Origin: Lachnospiraceae bacterium
GTDB taxonomy: Bacteria > Bacillota > Clostridia > Lachnospirales > Lachnospiraceae
Reading direction: 5' to 3'
NCBI GenBank assembly: GCA_009774585.1
Contig: VSOA01000001.1
Location: 1 to 64,000, forward strand
Length of the DNA: 64,000 nucleotides
The notes beneath the pieces were generated by a model. It searched no databases. It was not told the DNA's origin and saw only the letters and a list, made by a program, of their open reading frames with translations. A program made the position numbers and the translations under genes. Below are positions 25,694 to 33,292 of this stretch, in pieces (position 1 is the first letter of the stretch; the number at the start of each line of letters is the position of its first letter).

Positions 25694-27121
25694 ATGAAAT
25701 TTTCCCAAAAACTATTACTGTGGACTATGATCATCATAGCCCTCACACTTGGCTTTAGCGGCTATTATTTTGTAAATTATGTGTTTGAGACTTCACTTAC
25801 AAGGGAAGTGGGACAGGCGCTTGACGAAAACAGCATTCTGCGTTTTGCATTTGAGACGGCGGCGCTGAATGTTCCGGTGAAATATAATCTTTTGCAGGAC
25901 AGTTCGGTAGAGCAGATCGCTTCCCAATTGGAAGCGCGTGGGCAGGGGACGCAGCGTTTACTTCGTCTTTCTGATGAAGAGAAGAATGTCCTCTATGCCA
26001 GCGACGGTTTTGAGACGGACGATGAACTGCTTGCTTCCACGGAGGAAAACAGATATTCTTACCGTGTGATCCAGCTTGGTGAACATTACTACATCCAGAC
26101 AGGCAGCAGCGTCAATGCGCTCGGAAGAGTGTTGTATCTGGAAACGCTCAGGGACGTATCACAAGTGTTCGAAGAGCGCAGAATGGGATTTACGGTCTAC
26201 AGACGGCTGATGATGCTTATGCTTGTTTTTGGCATTATCATTATGTATTTTATTGCTTCACGTCTGACGAAACCGATCAGACTGCTTACACGGGCGACGA
26301 AGGAGATGGCGGCCGGAGATTACGGTTACCGTGCGAAACAGGTCAGCAATGATGAACTGGGGCAGTTGACGCAGAATTTCAACCATATGTCGGAGGAACT
26401 GGAGAAGACAATCGGACAGTTGGAAGATGAAGTGCAGGCAAGAGAAGATTTTGTGGGCGCATTTGCTCATGAGTTAAAGACACCTCTTACCTCAATTATC
26501 GGTTACGCGGATATGCTGCGTTCCAGAAAGCTGGATGAAGAGAAGAGTCTTTTATCCGCCAATTATATTTATACGGAGGGCAAAAGGCTTGAGTCGATGT
26601 CGCTGCGCCTTCTGGATATTATCGTGACGAAGAAAGAAGGTGCAAAACTTCAGAGAATACCGGTGGCAGCTCTGTTTGAATATCTTCGCAGTATGTTCCT
26701 TCCGAATCAGAGTATGGAATTCATTTTTCAATATGAAGAGGCTTATGTGATGGCGGATTCCAGCTTGATTCAGACAGTGCTTGTAAATCTTCTGGACAAC
26801 GCGTGTAAAGCGTCGGAGCAGGGAAGCAGGATCGAGACGGAAGGGCGTTTAGAGCAGGATGGATATCGTTTTACCGTCAGAGATTACGGCATCGGTATTC
26901 CGGATGAAGAAGTGTCGAAGATTACACAGGCGTTCTATATGGTTGATAAATCCCGTTCCCGCAGCAGGAACGGCGCGGGGCTCGGATTATCGCTCTGTAC
27001 GGAAATACTTGCACTGCACGGCAGTAGTCTTGAGATTAAGAGCAGACTCGGAGAGGGTACTGAGGTCGGATTTCTTTTGCAGGAGGGAAAGGAGGAGCAG
27101 TATGAAGCAATACATTCTTAA
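25694..27121 (+). CDS. Membrane sensor histidine kinase (HAMP)
   Basis: A 475-aa kinase with TM1 (about residues 8-28), an extracellular domain of about 140 residues, TM2 (about 172-192), HAMP, HisKA with AHELKTPLTSIIGYADM (His259), and HATPase with NLLDNACKAS, DYGIGIP and GAGLGLSL. Start 25694 has GGAG 6 bases upstream; GTG 25682 and ATG 25688 overlap that site. Partner of the regulator just upstream. The last 20 bases overlap the next gene, so all four genes from 23830 are expressed together. Confidence 0.92.
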   Translation: MKFSQKLLLWTMIIIALTLGFSGYYFVNYVFETSLTREVGQALDENSILRFAFETAALNVPVKYNLLQDSSVEQIASQLEARGQGTQRLLRLSDEEKNVLYASDGFETDDELLASTEENRYSYRVIQLGEHYYIQTGSSVNALGRVLYLETLRDVSQVFEERRMGFTVYRRLMMLMLVFGIIIMYFIASRLTKPIRLLTRATKEMAAGDYGYRAKQVSNDELGQLTQNFNHMSEELEKTIGQLEDEVQAREDFVGAFAHELKTPLTSIIGYADMLRSRKLDEEKSLLSANYIYTEGKRLESMSLRLLDIIVTKKEGAKLQRIPVAALFEYLRSMFLPNQSMEFIFQYEEAYVMADSSLIQTVLVNLLDNACKASEQGSRIETEGRLEQDGYRFTVRDYGIGIPDEEVSKITQAFYMVDKSRSRSRNGAGLGLSLCTEILALHGSSLEIKSRLGEGTEVGFLLQEGKEEQYEAIHS

Positions 27122-27926
27122 TCTGGCGCTCCTCGCACTGACGGCCGCGGTAGTAGTCTTGTCGATATGGGGGCCGGAAGCGCTTGCGACGTATAAAGAC
27201 AGAGGAGTGCTCGACCGGATAAGGACACAGGAGGAGGAAACCGGCGGCGAGGGATATCGTTATCAGTTGAGCCGCAATGAAAAGCTTTATATTTTATCGC
27301 AGTGTCTTAATTCTCAGAGTATGCCCGGAACGGAACAGAGTTCGCAGACGAAGGACGTAGAGACGGCCTATCAGGAATTGGCGGGTACTTATGCCTTTGT
27401 GGTCAATCATAACGGACCGTCAGGACAGGAAATCACGGATGAAGAAATCTATGAGACGGTGAATGCAGGGCTTGCTGCGCTGAAGGATCTGGGTATTTTG
27501 CCGGACGCCGTTAAGGAAGTAAACGCAGATTCCTATGAGGTGACTTTATATTCGGCGATTGACGTGCCGGAGCCGAGGAACAACGTTGCAGTCTGGAAAA
27601 TGAGTCTTTCGGGCAGCCTTCAAAATGCCAATAAAGAGAATCGTCTGCTGGATGCATATGTTGATGCGGATGACGGCAAAATATATGAATTTTATGTGCG
27701 TTCGCAGCTTAAATGGGAGCAGATTGATCCTGATGCATTGGTGGAAGCATGGAGCGGATACATGGGGCTGACGGCGCCGGAAGCTTATGAGACGGACAAT
27801 CCGCTTTTGGAGACGACGCCGTATTACAAGAAATATGTTTTTTCAGGTCCCGGAGGGGAGAGAACCGTTGTGACGGTTGGATTTTATGACGGTATTGACG
27901 AGCTTTTCCTTAAAATTACTAAATGA
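27102..27926 (+). CDS. Membrane-anchored extracytoplasmic protein of the two-component operon
   Basis: A 274-aa protein of unknown function. It has one N-terminal TM helix (about residues 5-25), no lipobox, and an extracytoplasmic remainder. The second half (about 140-274) alternates beta strands and may be a YycH/YycI- or PepSY-like accessory fold, but I see no diagnostic motif. The start is ATG 27102 with GGAGG at 27091-27095; the frame stays open much further upstream but only inside the kinase gene. It overlaps the kinase gene by 20 bases. An accessory modulator of the kinase is plausible from position and topology. Confidence 0.75.
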   Translation: MKQYILNLALLALTAAVVVLSIWGPEALATYKDRGVLDRIRTQEEETGGEGYRYQLSRNEKLYILSQCLNSQSMPGTEQSSQTKDVETAYQELAGTYAFVVNHNGPSGQEITDEEIYETVNAGLAALKDLGILPDAVKEVNADSYEVTLYSAIDVPEPRNNVAVWKMSLSGSLQNANKENRLLDAYVDADDGKIYEFYVRSQLKWEQIDPDALVEAWSGYMGLTAPEAYETDNPLLETTPYYKKYVFSGPGGERTVVTVGFYDGIDELFLKITK

Positions 27927-27989
27927 TGCAAAAATGATGCAACTTTGATGGAACTATGTTACAAAAATGATGAAATTATGATGCACCTT
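27924..27989. promoter_or_regulatory. Six 11-bp-phased TGATG direct repeats (operator array)
   Basis: Consecutive 11-mers start at 27924, 27935, 27946, 27957, 27968 and 27979: TGATGCAAAAA, TGATGCAACTT, TGATGGAACTA, TGTTACAAAAA (degenerate), TGATGAAATTA, TGATGCACCTT. The period is exact. The array begins at the stop codon of the upstream gene and ends just before a possible -10 (TATGCT, 27995-28000) for the amidase-deacetylase gene, covering its -35 region. This is the layout expected for an activating OmpR-family regulator. Confidence 0.75.
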
Positions 27990-28032
27990 TCTTATATGCT
28001 GGTAGCAGATACAGGAGAGGAGCATCATTTTT

Positions 28033-29475
28033 ATGTACGGAAGATCAAGAAGCTTATATAGGAAACAGAGAAGAAAAGAAGAAATCAGGGGATATCTTGG
28101 GAGGATGATGTGGGTGGTGACGATACTTTGTATCATCACCGTTGCCGTAGCGATGGCAGTGCAGACGGCCAAAGCTTCCAAGGTAATTGCGGCGGAAGCC
28201 GTGGTGACAGATGCGATGACGACGGATGTTCCTGTCTTACTTGATGAAAACAATGTGACAGACGTTGCGCAGGCAGTGATTTCCGGTCAGTTAATGATAA
28301 CGGATAAAGCGCAGGAACGTGCAAGGATCGAGGCGGAACGCGTAATCATCATAGACCCCGGGCATGGCGGTATGGACGGAGGATGCGTCTTTGAGGATAT
28401 AGCAGAGAAGGATATTAACAGGAAGATTGCTTACCGCGTGATGCAGAAACTGAGAATTATGGGGTATCGTGTGGAGTTGGCCAGAACAGGCGATGATTAT
28501 ATAGATAAGACGGAGAGAGTGGATATGGCGAACGGCAGGAACGCCAGACTATATGTCAGTATTCATCAAAACTCCTGTGAAGATAAAAGCGTGGCAGGAA
28601 TCGAAACGTGGTATGATGAAAATGACGAGACATCGGATAGCAGGCGGCTGGCAATGTTGATACAGCAGGAGACAGTAAAGGCAACGGGAGCGCAGGGCAG
28701 GGAACTCGTATCGGATCCGGAGATGTGTGTGACAAGCAAGAGTGCGATGCCGGCATGTCTTATCGAGACGGGATTTCTTTCTAATAAGACGGAACGTGAA
28801 AAACTGGCTTCTGCAGAATACAGAGATCAGATTGCAGAGGGGATTGCCAACGGGATAGACCTTTATTTGAATCCTAAGACGATGTACCTGACATTTGACG
28901 ATGGACCATCCGAGGAATATACAGATATGGTGCTGGATGTATTAAAAGAAAAAAATATCAAAGCGACGTTTTTTCTAATCGGGGAATATGTCAGGAAATA
29001 TCCTGAGACGGCGAAGCGCATTGCCGAGGAAGGACATACAATCGGCATTCACTGTGACGTACATGATTATCAAAAGATATATGCAAGCGTGGACAGTTAT
29101 CTGGAAGATTTTGAGAATGCGTATGATACGGTCTATGAAATCACGGGTGTGGAAGCTGAGTTTTTCCGCTTCCCGGGCGGAAGTGTGAATGCGTATAATA
29201 AGGCGGTATATCAGGATATCATTGAGGAAATGGAGACGAGAGGATTTGTGTATTATGATTGGAACGCCAGTCTGGGAGATGCCGGAAAAAACAGCCTGAC
29301 TTCAGAAGAACTCATTGGCAATGCAGTAGCTACGGCACGCGGAAGAAGGGAGGTAGTGATGCTTGCCCATGATAGAGTGGACAACACGGCATACGCTCTG
29401 GAGAAGCTGATAGATTCACTGCCGGAATACCGGATGGAACCGTTGACAACGAAGGCAGCGCCGGTACAGTTCTGA
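28033..29475 (+). CDS. N-acetylmuramoyl-L-alanine amidase fused to polysaccharide deacetylase
   Basis: A 480-aa envelope enzyme. It has a basic N-terminus and a TM anchor (about residues 20-42), a linker, then an Amidase_3 domain (about 98-280). Zinc motifs there are IDPGHGGMDGGCVFE, SIHQNS and the catalytic Glu in CLIETGFLSN. A NodB polysaccharide deacetylase domain follows (about 284-470), with TFDDGPSEEYT, HTIGIHCDVHD and FRFPGGS. It would cut stem peptides and deacetylate glycans on the outer face of the membrane. RBS GGAGAGGAG lies about 15 bases upstream. Control by the 11-bp repeat array directly upstream is likely. Confidence 0.9.
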   Translation: MYGRSRSLYRKQRRKEEIRGYLGRMMWVVTILCIITVAVAMAVQTAKASKVIAAEAVVTDAMTTDVPVLLDENNVTDVAQAVISGQLMITDKAQERARIEAERVIIIDPGHGGMDGGCVFEDIAEKDINRKIAYRVMQKLRIMGYRVELARTGDDYIDKTERVDMANGRNARLYVSIHQNSCEDKSVAGIETWYDENDETSDSRRLAMLIQQETVKATGAQGRELVSDPEMCVTSKSAMPACLIETGFLSNKTEREKLASAEYRDQIAEGIANGIDLYLNPKTMYLTFDDGPSEEYTDMVLDVLKEKNIKATFFLIGEYVRKYPETAKRIAEEGHTIGIHCDVHDYQKIYASVDSYLEDFENAYDTVYEITGVEAEFFRFPGGSVNAYNKAVYQDIIEEMETRGFVYYDWNASLGDAGKNSLTSEELIGNAVATARGRREVVMLAHDRVDNTAYALEKLIDSLPEYRMEPLTTKAAPVQF

Positions 29476-29515
29476 CGATTAATGAGAATATATGTAACGA
29501 GAGAGGATTAGAGGA

Positions 29516-29545
29516 TTTTTCACAAGCGGGATTTGTGCCAAGTGT
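29516..29545. repeat. Second copy of the TTTTTCACA...GATTTGTGC intergenic element
   Basis: TTTTTCACA-AGCGG-GATTTGTGCC, with CACAA and TTGTG able to pair around the GCGGGAT loop. It is related to the element at 1399-1420, where the same two 9-mers are separated by GGCT. Both sit shortly upstream of a start codon. Confidence 0.45.
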
Positions 29546-29565
29546 GTGCAGAAATGAGGATTAAG

Positions 29566-30624
29566 ATGGTGAAACAACGAAGCATGACGGATATTTCGGA
29601 TCAGAATACAGAGACAGGGTATATGGGGCTGGAAACGCAGAACGATGACATGATGCCAAAGACAGAAGATGGTGATGCGAAAACGAAAGGCATGAGCGGA
29701 AAGCTGGCAGTGGCAGTGATTGTCGGTATACTGATCGTACTGGCAGCATCCGCGGCGTCAGCGGTGTATATGATGCGACCGCCCAAAGGATGTGAGGACT
29801 ATACGGTACAGATGCATCAGTACTATGTGGAATATTCGGATGAATACGACTACTGGGATGTATTGACGATAGAATATCCGGAGATTAACGGTATTGAAGA
29901 AGATAAACAGGATGCAATCAATGTATTGTTGTATGATGCCGCCATGGACCGGACGAACTACTGGCATTTCGAGCCGAATGACGAGGTGAAGAAGCTTCAA
30001 GAGGAGCATTATTCTCTTTTCTGCAGTGATGTGGACTGTACGGTGAAATATCACAGCCAGTATCTGCTTAGTATGTCCTATGATGAAATATATGCTCCGG
30101 CGAATCCTGTATGGTATGTCAGTATGACGAAGAGAGGAATGAATATTGACCTTATGACAGGCGAGGAGTATCAATTGTCAGATATCCTGCTGCTCGATGA
30201 AGAGTTTGCAGCGTTTTGGGCCAAGAGGGCAAACGAAGCATATGATGATTTCTTCGGGGAGGAGAAGGAAGACAGAAAGACACTGCTTGCATGGTTTTTA
30301 AAGAATGATGAAGAGTGGAATGCATACTATGAATTTCAGCCTTATTTCTATGTGACGGATGAAGGAAAGTTTATTATAGGGATATCAATTAATCCGAAAT
30401 ATATAAGTGCTCATGAGCCGCAGGAGGATTTCTATGAAATCTGCTGTGACGCACAGGAATTGGAAGCGTTTCGCACAGAGTCGCAGTTCTGGGAACAATA
30501 TGAGTTATCGGAACCGGCCGGTGAAGTAGTGGAATGTGAGGAATTGCAGACGAATCTGTGGTTAGGAGATACTGAGGGGATATGGGATTACTGGGAAGAA
30601 AGAGGAGATTTGCTTACGCATTAA
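29566..30624 (+). CDS. Single-TM protein with RsiV/DUF3298-like extracytoplasmic domain
   Basis: A 352-aa protein. A polar N-terminal segment (about residues 1-40) precedes one TM helix (about 44-66), which gives a cytosol-in, domain-out topology. The outer part resembles DUF3298/RsiV-like domains: EYPEINGIEEDKQDAINVLLYDAA early, MNIDLMTGEEYQLSDIL in the middle and a late beta segment QPYFYVTDEGKFIIGISI. No ECF sigma factor is adjacent, so an anti-sigma role is not supported. ATG 29566 has TGAGGA 5 bases upstream. It overlaps the next gene by 43 bases, implying coupling. Confidence 0.72.
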   Translation: MVKQRSMTDISDQNTETGYMGLETQNDDMMPKTEDGDAKTKGMSGKLAVAVIVGILIVLAASAASAVYMMRPPKGCEDYTVQMHQYYVEYSDEYDYWDVLTIEYPEINGIEEDKQDAINVLLYDAAMDRTNYWHFEPNDEVKKLQEEHYSLFCSDVDCTVKYHSQYLLSMSYDEIYAPANPVWYVSMTKRGMNIDLMTGEEYQLSDILLLDEEFAAFWAKRANEAYDDFFGEEKEDRKTLLAWFLKNDEEWNAYYEFQPYFYVTDEGKFIIGISINPKYISAHEPQEDFYEICCDAQELEAFRTESQFWEQYELSEPAGEVVECEELQTNLWLGDTEGIWDYWEERGDLLTH

Positions 30625-31586
30625 TAGCAATCGTAGAGGCAGGTATGCTGCTTCTGCTGCCGGAGATGAATGTACAAGCAGCAGATACGGAAGACATGGT
30701 TGTACGGATTGAGGCAGGGCAGGAAGAAGATTATATAAGATTAATACAGGACCCGGTAGAGTATGAAGTGCGACCGGGAGACTGTCTGTGGGATATCGCT
30801 GAAGAATTCTGGGGAGACGGCAGTCTCTACAGTGATATTGTCATGTCTAATCAGGAAAGCATATCGGACGCAGACATGATTTATCCGGGCATGCTGCTTG
30901 AACTGGGAAATAGCGCTTATATCAAAAGGCAGAGCAAGTACGGAAGAATTTATATGTGGAGATATGTGTTTTACAAGCCGGATGGGAGTACGGTAGGAAT
31001 TTCTGAATTCGGAGAACACGGCTCCAATTTCTGTCTGTCCGGAGACGGAAAGATAGCTTGTCTTGTGCAGGATAAGACACAGGAGTTAGTCAGGACGACT
31101 TCTGACTGGGAGGCATGTACAAGGAAACTGGACGAGTACGCTAAAGACAATTATGAAGGAAAGATAGACGAGTTTTCTTTTGAGCATTATCAATCGGAAA
31201 AAGGAGAGGACATTTACCTGTATTCCTGCCGGTATCAAATTGATTTCAGCAAATACGGATATGATGGAACTGCATATGCGTATCTGTGTGTCGGCATGAA
31301 AATGACAAAGCACATACAGGCGGAATTTGTCGGCTTTGACATGGATGAAGGGATTAAGGATTCAGTGCGTTATGTGACGGCGAGTTTTGAGGAGCAGCCG
31401 GGTCTCGGGGAATATACGACCGTCAACGGTTCCAATATGGCAATCTGGGAAGATTGCGAGTGGGAATTAGACGGCATGTTCAATTCATTGGCGTGGCTTG
31501 ACGGCTGTCTTACCTATTTAGCGGACAAGGCGATGGAAGAACCGGAGGATCAGAAGGAGACGATGACGTCGAAATATGGAAAGTGA
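30582..31586 (+). CDS. Secreted LysM protein
   Basis: A 334-aa protein with an N-terminal signal peptide (RKRRFAYALIAIVEAGMLLLL, probable cleavage after VQA) and one LysM domain (YEVRPGDCLWDIAEEFWG ... NQESISDADMIYPGMLLEL, about residues 58-108), which binds peptidoglycan or chitin-like glycans. The remaining 220 residues are a beta-rich region I do not recognise, with no catalytic motif. The ATG lies inside the end of the previous gene, with a GAGGGG site very close and AGGAG about 13 bases upstream. Probably a wall-associated partner of the upstream membrane protein. Confidence 0.78.
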   Translation: MGLLGRKRRFAYALIAIVEAGMLLLLPEMNVQAADTEDMVVRIEAGQEEDYIRLIQDPVEYEVRPGDCLWDIAEEFWGDGSLYSDIVMSNQESISDADMIYPGMLLELGNSAYIKRQSKYGRIYMWRYVFYKPDGSTVGISEFGEHGSNFCLSGDGKIACLVQDKTQELVRTTSDWEACTRKLDEYAKDNYEGKIDEFSFEHYQSEKGEDIYLYSCRYQIDFSKYGYDGTAYAYLCVGMKMTKHIQAEFVGFDMDEGIKDSVRYVTASFEEQPGLGEYTTVNGSNMAIWEDCEWELDGMFNSLAWLDGCLTYLADKAMEEPEDQKETMTSKYGK

Positions 31587-31604
31587 ATGGCACCTCATTT
31601 AACT

Positions 31605-31622
31605 ATAATGAAAGTTCATTAT
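31605..31622. promoter_or_regulatory. 18-bp inverted repeat upstream of the glycan locus
   Basis: ATAATGAAAGTTCATTAT: perfect 8-bp arms around AG, 40 bases upstream of the -35 box of the GH43 promoter. It could be an operator half-site pair for a regulator of the locus; equally it might be a weak hairpin at the end of the LysM gene. Confidence 0.35.
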
Positions 31623-31661
31623 GACGTTTTTGATAAGACGGAAAAATGAAAAAATGTTATA

Positions 31662-31690
31662 TTGACTTTATCATACGGTTTGCCTATAAT
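31662..31690 (+). promoter_or_regulatory. SigmaA promoter for the GH43 gene
   Basis: TTGACT (31662-31667), a 17-base spacer, and TATAAT (31685-31690), 46 bases before the start codon. Near-consensus. Confidence 0.8.
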
Positions 31691-31735
31691 TACTTAAAAT
31701 GACAAATAAAAACAGTGCGGAAAGAGGAAAAATTC

Positions 31736-33151
31736 ATGAATAAACACACACGAAACCCCTATCTTCCCTCATGGGAATACATTCCTGACGGGGAACCCTA
31801 TTTGTTTGACGGAAGAGTTTATGTCTATGGTTCTCATGACTTCTTCAGAGGAAATGCCTACTGTCTGGGAGATTATGTCTGTTGGTCGGCGCCGGAAGAT
31901 GATTTGGGTGACTGGCGTTATGAAGGCGTCATCTACAGAAAAACTCAGGATCCGCTCAATCCCGATGCATCCATGTGTCTCTATGCGCCCGATGTGACGA
32001 AGGGACCGGATGGCAGATATTATCTGTACTATGTACTGGATAAAGTATCCGTGGTATCCGTGGCAGTCTGTGATACGCCTGCGGGACAGTATGAATTCTA
32101 TGGATACGTGCATTATCCCGATGGGAGCCGGCTGGGTGAAAGAGAAGGTGATGAACCGCAGTTTGACCCGGGTGTGTTGACGGAAGGAGATGCAACTTAT
32201 CTTTATACCGGGTTCTGTGCAGTTGGTGATACTTCACGAACCGGGCACAAGGGCGTAAAGCTTGCAGCGGATATGCTGACTATCATGGAAGGTCCTGTAA
32301 ATATCGCTCCCAGCGAGCCTTACAGCAAAGGCAGCAGTTTTGAAGGACATGAGGTTTTTGAAGCCCCTTCTATCAGGAAGAGAGGGGACACCTATTACTT
32401 TATTTATTCTTCTGTTGCAATGCATGAGCTTTGCTATGCCACCAGTAAATCTCCGCTTAAAGATTTTGTGTACGGCGGCGTGATCATTAGCAATAACGAT
32501 CTGCATATCGACTCTTACAAGCCGGCGGATCAGCCCATGTATTACGGCGGCAACAACCACGGAAGCATTATTCAGATTAAGGATAAATGGTATATTTTCT
32601 ACCACAGACATACAGACGGCACGAATTTCAGCCGCCAAGGCTGTATCGAGGAAATTACCTTCCGCGAAGATGGCAGTATCATTCAGGCGGAGATGACTTC
32701 AAGCGGCGCAAGCAATACGCCTTTTGAAGGAAAGGGTACTTTTGAGGGATACCTTGCGTGTCAGCTTTTTGCGAAGGATATTGCGTTCACCACCGGAGCG
32801 CCCGGAGAATTTATGGATGACCGTTTTCCGAGAATCACGCAGGACGGCAAGGATGGGGACGAATATCCCGGCTATGTGGGCAATATCCGTGACGGCGCGC
32901 ACTGTGGTTTCCGCTATTTCGACTGCAGAGACGTAAAGAGCATCACCGTTCGTGTGAGGGGATATTGTAGTGGTAATATCTGCGTGAAGACCAAATGGGA
33001 CGGCGAAATCTTAGGTAGAATTCCCGTTGGATTTACAAATGTTTGGAAGGATTACAAAGCGGATATTGCAATTCCCGACGGTGTACAGTCCATCTACTTC
33101 ATGTATGAGGGACATGGCGCGGCCAACCTGGCATCCTTTACTTTAGAGTAA
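31736..33151 (+). CDS. Glycoside hydrolase family 43 enzyme, cytosolic
   Basis: A 471-aa five-bladed beta-propeller enzyme, probably a beta-xylosidase or alpha-L-arabinofuranosidase. The N-terminal blade has the general base region (YLPSWEYIPDGEPYLFDGRVYVYGSHD), the pKa-modulating Asp in LYAPDV, and the acid Glu in GHEVFEAPSI. The C-terminal 130 residues form a beta-sandwich accessory domain of CBM6 type. No signal peptide, so it acts on imported oligosaccharides. ATG 31736 has AGAGGA 7 bases upstream. It opens the glycan-utilisation locus behind a near-consensus promoter and is followed by a terminator-like hairpin. Confidence 0.87.
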   Translation: MNKHTRNPYLPSWEYIPDGEPYLFDGRVYVYGSHDFFRGNAYCLGDYVCWSAPEDDLGDWRYEGVIYRKTQDPLNPDASMCLYAPDVTKGPDGRYYLYYVLDKVSVVSVAVCDTPAGQYEFYGYVHYPDGSRLGEREGDEPQFDPGVLTEGDATYLYTGFCAVGDTSRTGHKGVKLAADMLTIMEGPVNIAPSEPYSKGSSFEGHEVFEAPSIRKRGDTYYFIYSSVAMHELCYATSKSPLKDFVYGGVIISNNDLHIDSYKPADQPMYYGGNNHGSIIQIKDKWYIFYHRHTDGTNFSRQGCIEEITFREDGSIIQAEMTSSGASNTPFEGKGTFEGYLACQLFAKDIAFTTGAPGEFMDDRFPRITQDGKDGDEYPGYVGNIRDGAHCGFRYFDCRDVKSITVRVRGYCSGNICVKTKWDGEILGRIPVGFTNVWKDYKADIAIPDGVQSIYFMYEGHGAANLASFTLE

Positions 33152-33190
33152 GCGGCATTTTGGATAAACTGTAGATAAATTTGACACAGG

Positions 33191-33220
33191 ACGATACCAT
33201 GTAAAATCGGTGTCGTTTTT
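33191..33220 (+). terminator. Terminator after GH43
   Basis: ACGATACC (33191-33198) pairs with GGTGTCGT (33209-33216), with one G-U pair, followed by TTTT. TTGACA (33181-33186) and TAAAAT (33202-33207) overlap it and could be a weak promoter for the next gene (15-base spacer). Confidence 0.65.
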
Positions 33221-33292
33221 GTGTATAGAGAACAAACGATATATTTCGATCTTCCCTGACGGGAGTTGAGATAGGAAAGCAGAGGAGTAAAT

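Noticed and set aside
26859..27101. Upstream extension of the 27102 gene to an ATG at 26859
   Set aside because: Entirely inside the kinase catalytic domain in another frame; the ATG at 27102 has a GGAGG site and begins a proper TM anchor.
29566..30624. Anti-sigma factor interpretation of the RsiV-like protein
   Set aside because: No ECF sigma gene is adjacent and the short cytosolic segment shows no anti-sigma motif.
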